From the NCBI GenBank assembly GCA_020726505.1, contig JAHLEZ010000013.1:992001-1056000 (forward strand): a DNA stretch of 64,000 nt, written 5' to 3'. The notes beneath the pieces were generated by a model. The model ran no database searches, was not told the origin of the DNA, and saw only the letters and a list, made by a program, of their open reading frames with translations. Origin of the DNA: Leptodontidium sp. MPI-SDFR-AT-0119. Its lineage: Eukaryota; Ascomycota; Leotiomycetes; Helotiales; Leptodontidiaceae. The translations under genes were made by a program, and so were the position numbers. Shown here piece by piece: positions 1 to 10,198 of the stretch (position 1 is the first letter of the stretch; every line of letters starts with the position of its first letter).

Positions 1-753
1 CCGATCGATAACTGCGTCTCCACGCAACCCGAAGCCGCGAACCCAACATGGACAATTGAACGAATGCCCTCTCGCCGCGTAATGCCATGTATGGCCGGTC
101 TCCCCGACGGAACCTACGTGATCCTCAACGGAGCCGAACACGGCGTCGCAGGCTTCGGTCTGGCCGGATCACCAAACCTCAACGCCGTAATCTACGACCC
201 CTCGAAACCCGTCAACGCACGCATGTCCATCATGGCCAACACGACCGTCGCGCGGCTCTACCACTCCGAAGCCACCGTCCTCCTCGATGGCCGCGTCCTA
301 GTCTCGGGTTCAGACCCTTCAGGCCAGTACGTCTCCCCAGCAGATTCCTTCCCGGAGGAATACCGTGTGGAAGTCTTCTCTCCACCCTACCTCCTCTCCG
401 GCCTTCCTCGCCCGACTTTCACAATCACCAATAAAGACTGGTCGTATGGCCAGCAAGTTACCTTCACCGTCTCCTCGGCCACGAACCTCAAAGTCTCCCT
501 CTTGGGCTCGGTGGTGAGTACGCATGGGAATGCTATGGGTCAACGCACTATCTTTCCCGCTGTGACTTGCACGGGGACGACATGTACGGTTACGGCGCCG
601 CCGGATGCGCATACGTCTCCGCCTGGATGGTTCATGATGTTTGTGCTTAATGGACCGACGCCTTCTGTGGGCCAGTTTGTGCGCATTGGTGGGGATCCAG
701 CTGGGTTGGGGAATTGGCCCAACCTGCCGCCATTTGATTTACCTGGTGTGTAA
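1..753 (+). CDS. Glyoxal-oxidase-like copper radical oxidase (AA5), C-terminal part, cut by window edge
   Basis: The frame is open from base 1 and ends at TAA 751-753, so about 250 residues are visible and the N-terminus lies outside. The motif [20 protein letters not shown] matches the Tyr-His copper-ligand strand of glyoxal oxidases. After it comes the C-terminal early-set (DUF1929) domain, starting near [24 protein letters not shown] there carries the last His ligand, and the domain ends in [12 protein letters not shown]. Known family role: secreted Cu-Tyr radical enzymes that oxidise aldehydes or alcohols and give H2O2 for lignocellulose attack. The lack of galactose-oxidase-type TDQRR and the GQR pattern favour the glyoxal oxidase branch (AA5_1). 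No lesion is seen in the visible part. The signal peptide and any N-terminal WSC or binding domains cannot be judged. Confidence 0.88.
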   Translation, partial: PIDNCVSTQPEAANPTWTIERMPSRRVMPCMAGLPDGTYVILNGAEHGVAGFGLAGSPNLNAVIYDPSKPVNARMSIMANTTVARLYHSEATVLLDGRVLVSGSDPSGQYVSPADSFPEEYRVEVFSPPYLLSGLPRPTFTITNKDWSYGQQVTFTVSSATNLKVSLLGSVVSTHGNAMGQRTIFPAVTCTGTTCTVTAPPDAHTSPPGWFMMFVLNGPTPSVGQFVRIGGDPAGLGNWPNLPPFDLPGV

Positions 754-1951
754 GGGGGGTAGATATTAGATGGATGGAGTTGTAGATTGGATGGGGGTTT
801 TGATTAGATGGATATATTATTTGCATGCGTGCATTTTTTAAGAAGAAAATAGTAGATTTTCCCCAATGAACTCAGTGGTCTTAAAATCTAAGTTTCCATT
901 CAGGCACCACTTACTCAACAGTCCTCCTTGCCTATGTATGTACTATGTAATATCGAGTGAGGAGTCCGAGGTAACGTCTTACACACCTCGATACCATACC
1001 ATATTATAATAAAATCCCATCCCTCAAAAAGCAAATTGCAATAAAACCATTGATCTTATCGTAATTCAAAGCTAGATAGGGACTACTTATCTACCTATCT
1101 GACAGCCCCTCTACAGTACCTTATTATAGTACAGACAAGCTTTTCTAGCTCCCGAATACACCGCCCATCACCTGTTTGGTTTTTTTTGATATTTGACTGA
1201 TTATCGCAGATATCCCTTTCTCTAGCTTTACCTTACTTCTTCTATCCTAGTATCTCTACCAGAACCCCAATCACCGCCCGTCGACAGTAATAAAGTCATT
1301 CATCGACAAGGCATGCTAGCTTGATACACTGATACTTCCCCGACTTGTCTATTGTATCTATTTGTTCCTTCGTCCCTAACTTCCCTTGTTCGCCTCTTCC
1401 TTCGTATCTCCAGAGGCTCCTGTTAGTCGTGAACGAATTATGGAGTTTGAGGCTAATGTATGTAAAAACCATCTATCTCCATATGATGGTTGTCAGCAGA
1501 GGAGCCTGAGATGGAACCCTGCCAATGACTGACAGAACACGACGTTGCTTACAGTATCCCGCAATCCTGCCATGCCTGAAGCGTTTGTCCATTGCGGCCG
1601 AAGAACGAAGCAACGGTGCTTGCTCTTACCAACACTAGCGCGACACCCTACGAGGCAGTGGCTAGGAATATTCTTGAATATTATTCTAGATGCACGTTAA
1701 CTAACTAACTACATTTATCTAAACACATGGGAACAAATGAAATAGCAGATTTAAATAAAGGGTAAAAGGCAGGGTGTAGAACTAACTGCTCTCTTTGGCC
1801 GCCGAGTCCAACTAGCCAGAAGATATCGTCCCTGATATGAACGTAAATTAAAGAGAACAAGTCAGGACTTGACTTGATTTTGAAGTTACACAAATATGAT
1901 CGTCGAAAATATTGTTGATGTGAGCCCATCTATATGGGAGGGAGTGAGTAC
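754..1951. other. Intergenic, about 1.2 kb
   Basis: This lies between the two convergent copper-radical-oxidase genes and so should hold both 3' regions. It is AT-rich with pyrimidine runs around 1200-1400. The only ORF of note (1705-1929, minus) starts at a usable codon but has no recognisable features. I see no other gene. Confidence 0.5.
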
Positions 1952-4211
1952 TCATATCAATACTTGAACGGTGTGAGCCACACTAGGCACGCCATCCTCA
2001 TTGTTCGCAAACAGCATCCAGTACCCCGGCAGCGCGATCCCAGCATCAGATGGAATAGGAAGAATGTACGCAGCCCCACTACCCGAAGAAGCAGCTAGTG
2101 GAATGCGACGCTGATCGGTATTGGTAGCGTGAGTAACGGCGCTCATCTGGATCAAGGAAAAGGTATAACTGCCTGCGTCTGCCATAGTTACTGTGATGCT
2201 CCCACCTAAGGCCACCTTTGAAGTAGCTGATGATATCGATGGACGTTTAGCAAGCGTGACGCCATCGGTCTCGAACAGATACGGTGGTGAGTAATGTTGA
2301 CCATCGAAGTGGTTTGCTTGGCACCCACCACAGAGACCACCGGAGCCGACAAAGACCGTTGCATCTGGCATGAGGATGGCGACAGAGTGGTAGTTCCGAG
2401 GAACGGTATGTGCCTTGAGCTTGGAGAATGTGTTGGTCTCTGGGTCGAACATCTCGGGAAACAGGACGGGGTTGGAGTCGGAGAATAGAACCATGTTATA
2501 CTGGCCGCCGACGATGAAGACTTTGCCATTTGGAAGGACGACACTGTTGGCGTAGCCACGAGCATACTCGGCGTCGCCAATACGTTCGACGTTGACTGCG
2601 CCATTGGCATCGCCGAGGGTGATGATGTGGGCTCGTTTATGTGGTGTTCCAGTGTAGGTAGTCGCTCCACCAAGTGTCAGGAATTTTCCAGCCAGAGCAT
2701 CAAACATGACAAAGATCCCGCACATCGAGTCGGTATCGGCCCCGCGGAGACCGGCGGCCTTCTGGGATCCTGTGCCCTTGGTCCCATACCAATTCATAGG
2801 TTTGCTAGGACCGGCTTGGAAAACGAAAGCGTTCTTCTAGGCGAACAACCATGTGTGGCTGTCCTGAAATATTCCACCGCGGTGAGCAGCAACAATCATT
2901 GGAGAAACGGGGGCGCCGGGAAGGCTGGTCCATGTATTGCTCTTTGGGTCGTAGACTTCGCCATCCTTCTTTCCAGCGACTCTCCAGTTGCCACCAATAG
3001 CAAAGACTTTGCCCTCTGAAGTCGACGTGCTGGAATGGTATGCACGACCAACTTTCATGTTTGACACCCCTGTCCATCGACCTGTTTGCTCATCATACTG
3101 ACTTGCTTTCTGATAAGTGGAACCACCGTTGACGAAGACTTTGCCTTCGGCGGTCATAGAAAGGCCAGGGCAGAACATGTCGTGTTTGGTGTCCTCGTAG
3201 AGACCCTGCGTGACGTTTCCAGTCTTCGTGTCATATGTGGCATAGTATGTGTTGCCATTGCCAGCAAAGGTCCAGTCATTCCTGTACGATTTATATCAGT
3301 ATTTTTCAGGAGCAATGGAGGGATAATGACTCACTTCCACCCCGCAGACCAAGCAAGCAGATTACCAGTCTCGGGTAGTAATGCAACAGCAACAGGGACG
3401 GCAGGGAACTGGATCAAGGGTCCCCATTGTCCAATCCTCTTGAATTGCTTGAAGTCAAGCTCATACAAATTGAAGTGATTGACTGCTCCACAGAAAAAAC
3501 CTTTGTCGCCGGCACAAGAAGTCTTACAGACCGAATTGGCAACGGCAGTAGCACCGTTGAAACTGTCACCGCAACTGCATTGCAAATGCGGCCGTTTTCG
3601 ACGCCGAAGAACTTGGACTGGTAGGCCGAGCAGTGGTCCTGGCACATCTTGATAGACATCTTGGCGTCGTTGAGAAGCGGATAATCGCTGAGTGCTGACT
3701 TAGCACCAAAGGGCTCTTTGTAGCATCCCTTATGAACTATAGTGCTGGGAACCTTCGGTTCAGTAAGAAGAGCCTTCGGTTCAGTAAGAAGAGCCTCCGG
3801 TCCATAGATGTTGACGCGGAGGACGCCTCCGCAAAAGTTTGACGAATCTCCATTGCATGCAGTATTGCACTCGCTCAGAGGAGCTCCGATGGTGCCTGTA
3901 CTGATCTGGTCGCCGCATAGGCACTGGTTACCGCGTGTGAGACCGTACATGGTCGCCTGGTATTGAGAACAGTGGGTCTCACAAGCTTGAGGACTCATGG
4001 CTGTATTGGTGACTCCGGCGAATGTTTTTAGGGAATCGCCCCGGGTTTTCTCCTTATAGCACCCAATATGTATTTTAGGAGCAGGAGGTTCATCCTGTGC
4101 TTCTAGAGATGGGGCCATATAGGCGTTAACATCAGAAGCCTCTTGGCATAAGGCGTTGGGGAGGGAGAGTGTTAGTGCCGCGAGCACAACGGTTCTGGAA
4201 GAGAAGAACAT
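1952..4211 (-). pseudogene. Galactose-oxidase-like copper radical oxidase (AA5_2) with two WSC domains, disrupted
   Basis: ATG at 4211 opens a signal peptide (MFFSSRTVVLAALTLSLPNA). Two Cys-rich WSC domains follow (CYKEKTRGD and CYKEPFGAK), then a kelch-like oxidase domain. One intron (3282-3334, GTGAGT...CAG) joins GWK to NDWTFAGNG in frame. Catalytic-type motifs remain: MFCPGLSMT (Cys of the Tyr-Cys cofactor), RNYHSVAIL (Tyr-His) and VTHATNTDQRR (His), ending PGYWMLF. There are two lesions. In WSC2, near 3580-3592, an extra 5 bases (TGCAA next to TGCAG) shift the frame. Removing them would give the expected C-x-C-G-D. At 2837-2839 a TAG sits where the family has Trp, directly after DSHTWLFA and followed in frame by KNAFVFQAGPS. 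The linker repeats ALLTEPK twice. A functional gene would oxidise primary alcohols such as galactose outside the cell. Sequencing error could explain one lesion but hardly both. Confidence 0.85.
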
Positions 4212-6458
4212 AGTTGAAACGAGTGACTGGAAGTGATAGATGACTGCTGTGAGAAAATGATTGTGTGAAGAGAAAGCGACATAATAGAAATTGCAGTGTA
4301 TCCTGTTGTTCTTATACAGCAAGCCTCAAAGGACCAACCGTCAAGGACCAGCCGCTTGTGGCTGCTCCATGGGTCTTGGCACTTGGTCTCCATGATGGAG
4401 GTAGATATTTCCAAGACAAAGTATCCACTCCCATGAGTGGGTGAGCACCTCGGTCCAAGTCATCGCTTGCTTTACAAACTCTAATTTAGTCTTGAGATTC
4501 ACCTGTAGGATTTCGCCAAAAGCGTACCATACAAATTATGCCCAGAGAGGGATCTCATGACTTAGCTCTGAATGTGATGGTCCTACTGTAAAAGATTAGC
4601 TAACCTCAGAGAACGCTGAAAGAGCAGGTTAAAAGCTGGGATGCCTACCATCAAGGCGGAAACAAATCAGTTCAAGGAACAGGCGCGAAGTAGGAACAGA
4701 GTCGGACATCGCGTTGGTTCCTGCATGCCAAGTTGACTAGCAGAGAGAACGCTGAACAGTTCCTGCATTTCGCGTAACTCTCGAGCTCTAAAGTCCTAGT
4801 CCAGAAGTGGGTAGAGCAACTCTCAAAATACCTACCTGTCTGTGCACAAATACTCGGATCGTGACGAGGTCACTTCTCCTTAGCTGCGGCTTGGCTGAGG
4901 ATCATAAGTTCAAGCGAGTTGGGTTATTCTTGTATGGGCCGTGAGGATAAGGAGTAGAGGGCTGAGGAGCGGAAAGGCCATCTAGAAAGATTGAAGAAGT
5001 CGTGTTATGAACAGTGCGCGATGAAAAGGGGTCGAGGTCTGAGCGACGTGATGGCCAGTAGACCTCATTAGGCGAGAAGCAAGAGGCCAGGCTTGTTGCC
5101 GAGCAAAGGTTGGAGGAAGATCAGGCCAGGGGCGCGAGTTGGGCCAAACAAATTATGCCTTTGATACTAGTTTAAATGTTAGATACGAGGTGTAGCCTCA
5201 AAAATACCTACCTGCTATTGGAAAGTCCGCGAAGTGGGAATCCTTATTGTCTACTTCGTGCTTTGAGAGCCTCCTCCTAATACTCTACTCTTCCAATCCA
5301 ACGTTTATTACTCACGTTGTGGCTTCTGTCGAATCGGATTTTTTTTGCGAGAAATGTGTGGTACGGTTGATAAAGAATTTCTCGACTTGAAGGGATATAA
5401 ACCGAGTCGTCGGGCCTGGGTGGATGTTGAAGGAGAGAGAGAAGAGTTTGAGTAACTGATAGGAAGAAGAGTGGTTTTTTGCGGCGCAAGGAGAAAATGG
5501 ACTTTAGACAAATGCAGTTGTAGTAGCACATTAACTCCCACGTGTGTCCTTTAGCGTGGCAGTTATGATCGAGCCTGAGCCTTCTCTCCGCCCCATGATT
5601 AGCTGAATTACTTTGCGCCTTAGCCTTTATCAGATCTAGCATCAAAGCGTTCGATCTGATAAACACAGTGCTCTGCGCACCTCGTCTGATCTTGCCGGAC
5701 AACCATGAATGATCTTCGCTCATTGGATAGCAGAACCAACGGAGTCATCTCCGAGCGAATCCTCAAGCAAAGGTTCAAGCCTCGTTCTCGTGGAAAGAGG
5801 GTTGGGATATTCCGTTAGAGCGCACTCTTTTACGTGGCTAATGGGCATTTTGATGAAGTGGATTTCTGAGTTTCTCCCTGTGTAGAGTAAGGTGCTTGCA
5901 GGAGCCCAAGATAGAATTAAGACTTAAGCACACATTAGTCCTTCATCTAAGAGCTTGGCACCTTGGTAACTCACAGTGCGTGAGATGCCAAGTCTTTTGG
6001 TCAGGTCTCGGGCACAGATTGTTAGATGAGTGAGCAAGCGGATGAGCGAGTGGGGTCTGAAAATAAACTTAGGATTAGAATTAGAGTTTGAGTTCGGATG
6101 ATTTGCGAGAGGAGACGAGACGTGGATATCAACTTGAAGGGGAAGTGATTTTGGGGTGGAGTTAGTGGAGCCGAGTGTGGAGGAATGGGACTTGGCAATG
6201 GAATTGGGGTTTTTGGGGTACTAGTACGTAAGAGTCATTGAAGTTTTTATAACAAAGAGGGAGCAAAATGCAAAGCAAGATTGGGAAATGCTGGTATTCA
6301 TATTATCATATTATCATCAACTCGTGAGCACGTAACGCTAATCACAACACCGACGCTATCATTTGGATTACCTCTCCGGTTCCCAGTCTAGCTCGAGCTC
6401 GCCATGCAATCAATCTCAATTCCAGACGAAATGCAGCACTGCAGCATCACAAAAGCCC
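4212..6458. other. Intergenic, about 2.2 kb
   Basis: This lies upstream of the disrupted WSC-oxidase and downstream of the DUF7137-like gene. A minus-strand ORF at 5277-5723 (148 codons from an ATG) has low-complexity, unfamiliar content and no splice partners. I do not call it. Short phrases such as ACAAATTATGCC (near 4531 and 5148) and ATACCTACCTG (near 4830 and 5204) recur and may be traces of an old duplication. Confidence 0.45.
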
Positions 6459-7659
6459 TCATCTCATCCCCTCCTGCCGCCTCAACTCATCCCTGAAATA
6501 ATTCTGTCCTCCCATCCCCGTCGGACTACCAGTCAAACTCCCCAACCCATCACTATCCCTCCTCTCCCTCTCCCGTCCAGGACTCATAGCAACCTTCGCG
6601 GGAGAATCACGGTATTGGCCATCAGCCGTCAACTCACGATCCCTTAACTGAATATCGCCCTTGCTAGTCTTTCCTAGTCCCATTCTCTGACTCCTGGATT
6701 TCCCAGTCCCGTATCCGCTTCTTCGACCCATCACATTCCCAAGTCCTATCTTACGACTTCTGCGATTATAGAAATACCCACCTACCACAAAGAGAATGAT
6801 GAAAGCTCCAACGACAGGAAGCGCGATGTAGAGGGTTTGTCCCTTTGGGGCTTCGGAGGGCGGTTGGTGGTATATAGGCTTCTCGTAGACTTTCACGCGC
6901 ACGGTAGGACCTGGTAGACTACCCTGAGCACCAGCAGGAGGATTAATACGATTCAAGAACAGCGTGACGTTATTCGTTTTCAGATCCTGTAACCAATCTT
7001 TTTGAATTGTCCACAAGTAATATCCATCACTGACGGACACAGGATCGGACTTGAAAGCCACAGGGCCGTGACCTGTGTCGTTCACGTAGTTCGCGACGAT
7101 GTTGACGGATGCATTTTTCTGGCTGAAATAATCTTTGTCCCAGGTCACTATATCCCGTCAGCATTTCCTTTCCTCTTTTCCATTGCTCTGGAAATATCTT
7201 CAATGTAGGGTTCTCCCTACCATAGTATTTCCCATCCACATTGACATCCGACCCGTTCGTCGGACTGCAGAACGGCGCATATTTCTCGTCGCGATTATGG
7301 CATTCCTGGAACGATCCTCCACTCGTAGCAGGCGTCGTCTCTGCGGATTTCGAGACTGTCTGTGTAGCTGTACCGGTAGCCGTCAAACTGAAAGGAATCG
7401 CATTCAGAGTCGTCTCGACGCCATTGATGGTGGTCAGACTCGGTGTGTAGGTCGCGATAGGTACCCCGCTGGGATCGACTGAGACCCATGGATTGAAGGC
7501 ATTTGAGACAACTGCGAGACCAAAGAATTAGCATGAAGCTTTTACTTGGTGTTCTTATGAGATTGTACCATCTCTGGGAGGAATAACTGGTCCGGCAGAA
7601 GCTGTGCTGCAAAGTAGAGCAGCTGCGAATACCCCGCCATGGCGAACGGACGCGCGCAT
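6459..7659 (-). CDS. Secretory single-pass membrane protein, DUF7137-like
   Basis: Three exons: 7659-7569, 7511-7221 and 7147-6459. The introns are 7512-7568 (GTACAA...GCAG) and 7148-7220 (GTAGGG...GCTGACG...ATAG), and the product is 356 residues. The start ATG (7659) gives a signal peptide, MRASVRHGGVFAAALLCSTA. A Ser/Thr-rich stretch follows, then a lumenal beta-rich domain (CHNRDEKYAPFCSP, KYYVTWDKDYF, DGYYLWTIQ) with N-glycosylation sites. Next come one transmembrane helix (TLYIALPVVGAFIILFVVGG) and a basic, Arg/Ser/Gly-rich cytosolic tail. The layout and the VTWD...YF motif fit the conserved ascomycete family called DUF7137. That name is from memory and tentative. The likely place is plasma membrane or secretory pathway with the beta domain outside; the function is unknown. 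It is divergent from the 2EXR gene at 8343. Confidence 0.8.
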
Positions 7660-8342
7660 TGCGATTCTTGTGTATTCCCTTCCAATCAACCAGTCGTAGT
7701 TTGGAAATCCGGTGTAATTTTCCAAAGACTGTAACTGATCTTAATCCCTCTTCAATGAAAAGAGTGCGGGACTTGAAGGAGGTGGAGATATTTTGTTTGG
7801 TGGTTGGGTTGAAGTGAAGTGGGGAAGTTGGAGATGTTCGGACGAGGGTTGAGCTTCTTTGATGGGTCAGTCACCAGGATGTGTCAACCCTGCAGCTGCA
7901 GGACGACCCTGGCCTGGAACTCCAGTCTGATGGATAATGCATGCCACGAGTATGAATTCATTACCGTGTCATTCTCCTCGACTTGGAGCTTCTAATGGCA
8001 AGAGAATCTGGTTGAATTCTATCTTTCTTACTTAGAAACTTTACTCTCTAGTTCTTGTTCAACGGAATCTTGTGATTGGTGGAAGCCAGCCTCTCGGCAC
8101 GTGATGACATCTCTCGTCCCTCGATCCCAGCCTGCTCTTGAGTTCGAGTGATATCATCCTCGAGGTACACACCACCGATCATCAAAGTCTGTCAGAACAA
8201 AAGGCCCAGTCATTCACGCCTACCGCAGATTTCATCAAACATTCATAGTCTTCCTCTGTTCATATAGTCTCTCACACAGGCTCTGATATCCCAATCTTGT
8301 GGGTTCTTCGTCATCGTGCTCTCACGACAATTTCATGCAAAC
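7660..8342. promoter_or_regulatory. Divergent intergenic region of the DUF7137-like and 2EXR genes
   Basis: These 683 bases lie between two start codons facing away from each other, so both promoters must be here. No ORF is supported and I could not name a binding site with confidence. Confidence 0.5.
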
Positions 8343-9224
8343 ATGTTTACCTTCTTTCCCAAACTCCCGACCGAGTTGAGAATCAAGATATGGAAAGAGG
8401 CACGGGAGGGCAAGATAATCGAAGTCCACTGGGCCAGCTTATCGGGATCGGGATTCAGCGTACATGCACATCCACTTGCCCTCCTCAGCGTTTGCAACGA
8501 GAGCAGAGAGGTCATCCTGCCCATCCAGTCCGGACCAGAGCACTCCTTGGGCGACCTTTCCATCAGATTCGACCCCGAGTGGGATATCCTGTACTTCCCC
8601 TATCCGTCTCAATGCTCTACCTCATACGGCTTATCTCTCGGGGCTTTTCTTCGCAACACGGTACCAGACATGGATATTCGACACCTTGCTCTTTGCGTGC
8701 CCTTGCTAGATCCTCGACTAGAGGCTAATATTGAAGCTCTGAGATATCATTCTGGACTCAACACTCAAGAGGCAAGAGGGCGGAATAGCACCACCTTCTT
8801 CTCCAACGTACAAAACTTGGCTCGTCCCACTCGCAATCTGGACCTCGAGACGTTGACAATTGTTACCAACGATCCATTCATGAGGAAATTGCCAGATCAT
8901 GATTCAACCCACCAAAGCAGCGTTACGCGAGGTTTCAAGGAGATCGCAATGGCCAGCGACCACGAGGAAAAGCTCTGGGCTGCGAGAGCGGAGTATTTTC
9001 AGTGGCAGCTGGCACAACCTCACGACGATGCCATTCCTGGGGCTAGCCCTCGATTGGCGCCTCATTGTACTTGTACATGGGGTACGCCTTCTGTTGAGTT
9101 TCGTACTGGGGAGCGGAATTATCTCCGGACGTTGTCTGATGAAGAACTGGAGCTGGATGAATCACAACTGGATGAATCAAGAGTATTACTTAATGACCAG
9201 GCTATCCCTTCGATGCAGCTGTAA
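8343..9224 (+). CDS. 2EXR domain protein
   Basis: Single exon, 293 residues. I chose ATG 8343 because the nine codons upstream in this frame begin with GTG, and MFTFFPKLPTELRIKIWKEA is the usual beginning of the 2EXR domain. The domain continues through IIEVHWAS, HPLALLSVCNESREVIL and IRFDPEWDILYFPYP, the usual order: F-box-like helix, strand, Cys-x-x-SR helix, then FDP-x-D-x-x-Y/F. The C-terminal half is acidic, with a short repeat ELDESQLDESR. 2EXR proteins are very abundant in Pezizomycotina. Their function is unknown and they often sit in accessory regions near HET genes, as here. A second, differently built 2EXR gene lies at 17185-18740. Confidence 0.85.
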   Translation: MFTFFPKLPTELRIKIWKEAREGKIIEVHWASLSGSGFSVHAHPLALLSVCNESREVILPIQSGPEHSLGDLSIRFDPEWDILYFPYPSQCSTSYGLSLGAFLRNTVPDMDIRHLALCVPLLDPRLEANIEALRYHSGLNTQEARGRNSTTFFSNVQNLARPTRNLDLETLTIVTNDPFMRKLPDHDSTHQSSVTRGFKEIAMASDHEEKLWAARAEYFQWQLAQPHDDAIPGASPRLAPHCTCTWGTPSVEFRTGERNYLRTLSDEELELDESQLDESRVLLNDQAIPSMQL

Positions 9225-10198
9225 GACAATGAGAGTTATTTTGCTAGGGATGAAGCGGACTACATGATGTTGAAGTTTGAGAAGATTCGACGCTTGGGAT
9301 CTAGTCAATCAGCTCGGGGTTTTTCTGGGTGGTTCTGTAGGTGGCTTGTAAGATTTGAGTTTTGATTTACTTGTTTTGATAACACTGCGGTGGCATGAAC
9401 GATGAAAGTTATATTATGCGTGGAAAAGATATTGTTTACCCTATGATCTACGCTCACTATGCTGGTCGTAGCGATAAGGCGACAGGGTAGTGGGCGGGTA
9501 GTAGGGAGCTAGAGATAATTGTTAGACTATATATTGTGTGTAAGCCATGTGTGTAAGAAACCTCGAGGGTGAAGAAAACTTCGGTTTTCGGACGCCTTTC
9601 TTTGTGGAAGTATGGTAGTTCTAGATGGAGGAGGCGATTTCTCTCATTCGTCAAAACCGTCTCAGAATACTTGGTCAGGTCGTCTAAGAGTCGAGTCTCT
9701 GGTCCCATGGAAAATGGGAATACTGTTCAGCACAGCGTATGCAAGAGTCAAAGAAACGGAAGACATGATTAATATGAAAGAATATCTTCCCATCTCTACT
9801 ATATGTGCGTTTGCGTCTGTGTTTCTTGAAATTCTTCAATCCATCGGTGGCCACCTATTCTATCTCCTCCCCCAAGGACGTTAGAAAGGCAGAAGTATTC
9901 TAGAATATCCACAATGGAATGAGCTTGTGCGATTGCGAATAAAGAGATAATACTGGAAGTGATTGACGTCGATATATCTCAGCCTGTCAAGTATCTTTCT
10001 ATTCTTCTGGATTTACATTATAACCAATCTACTCTATAGACTTCTTCTTCTCCACCAAATATGTCCAGCTACCACTAGATCCGTAAAGGGTATTGTGTTT
10101 AAAAATAAGATACATGATGACGCTCTAACTGTTGGTCCCGACCTTACATGCCTTTGATAACTCCACTCCTATGCTAAGCTCAAAATAGATACAACAGA
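9225..10198. other. Intergenic, about 970 bp
   Basis: Convergent 3' space between the 2EXR gene and the decayed zinc-finger gene. Short ORFs at 9457-9884 on both strands overlap each other and show no family features. Nothing further is supported. Confidence 0.45.

Noticed and set aside
5277..5723. 148-codon minus-strand ORF in the 4.2-6.4 kb gap
   Set aside because: Has an ATG but no domain, no splice partners and low-complexity text; length alone is not enough.
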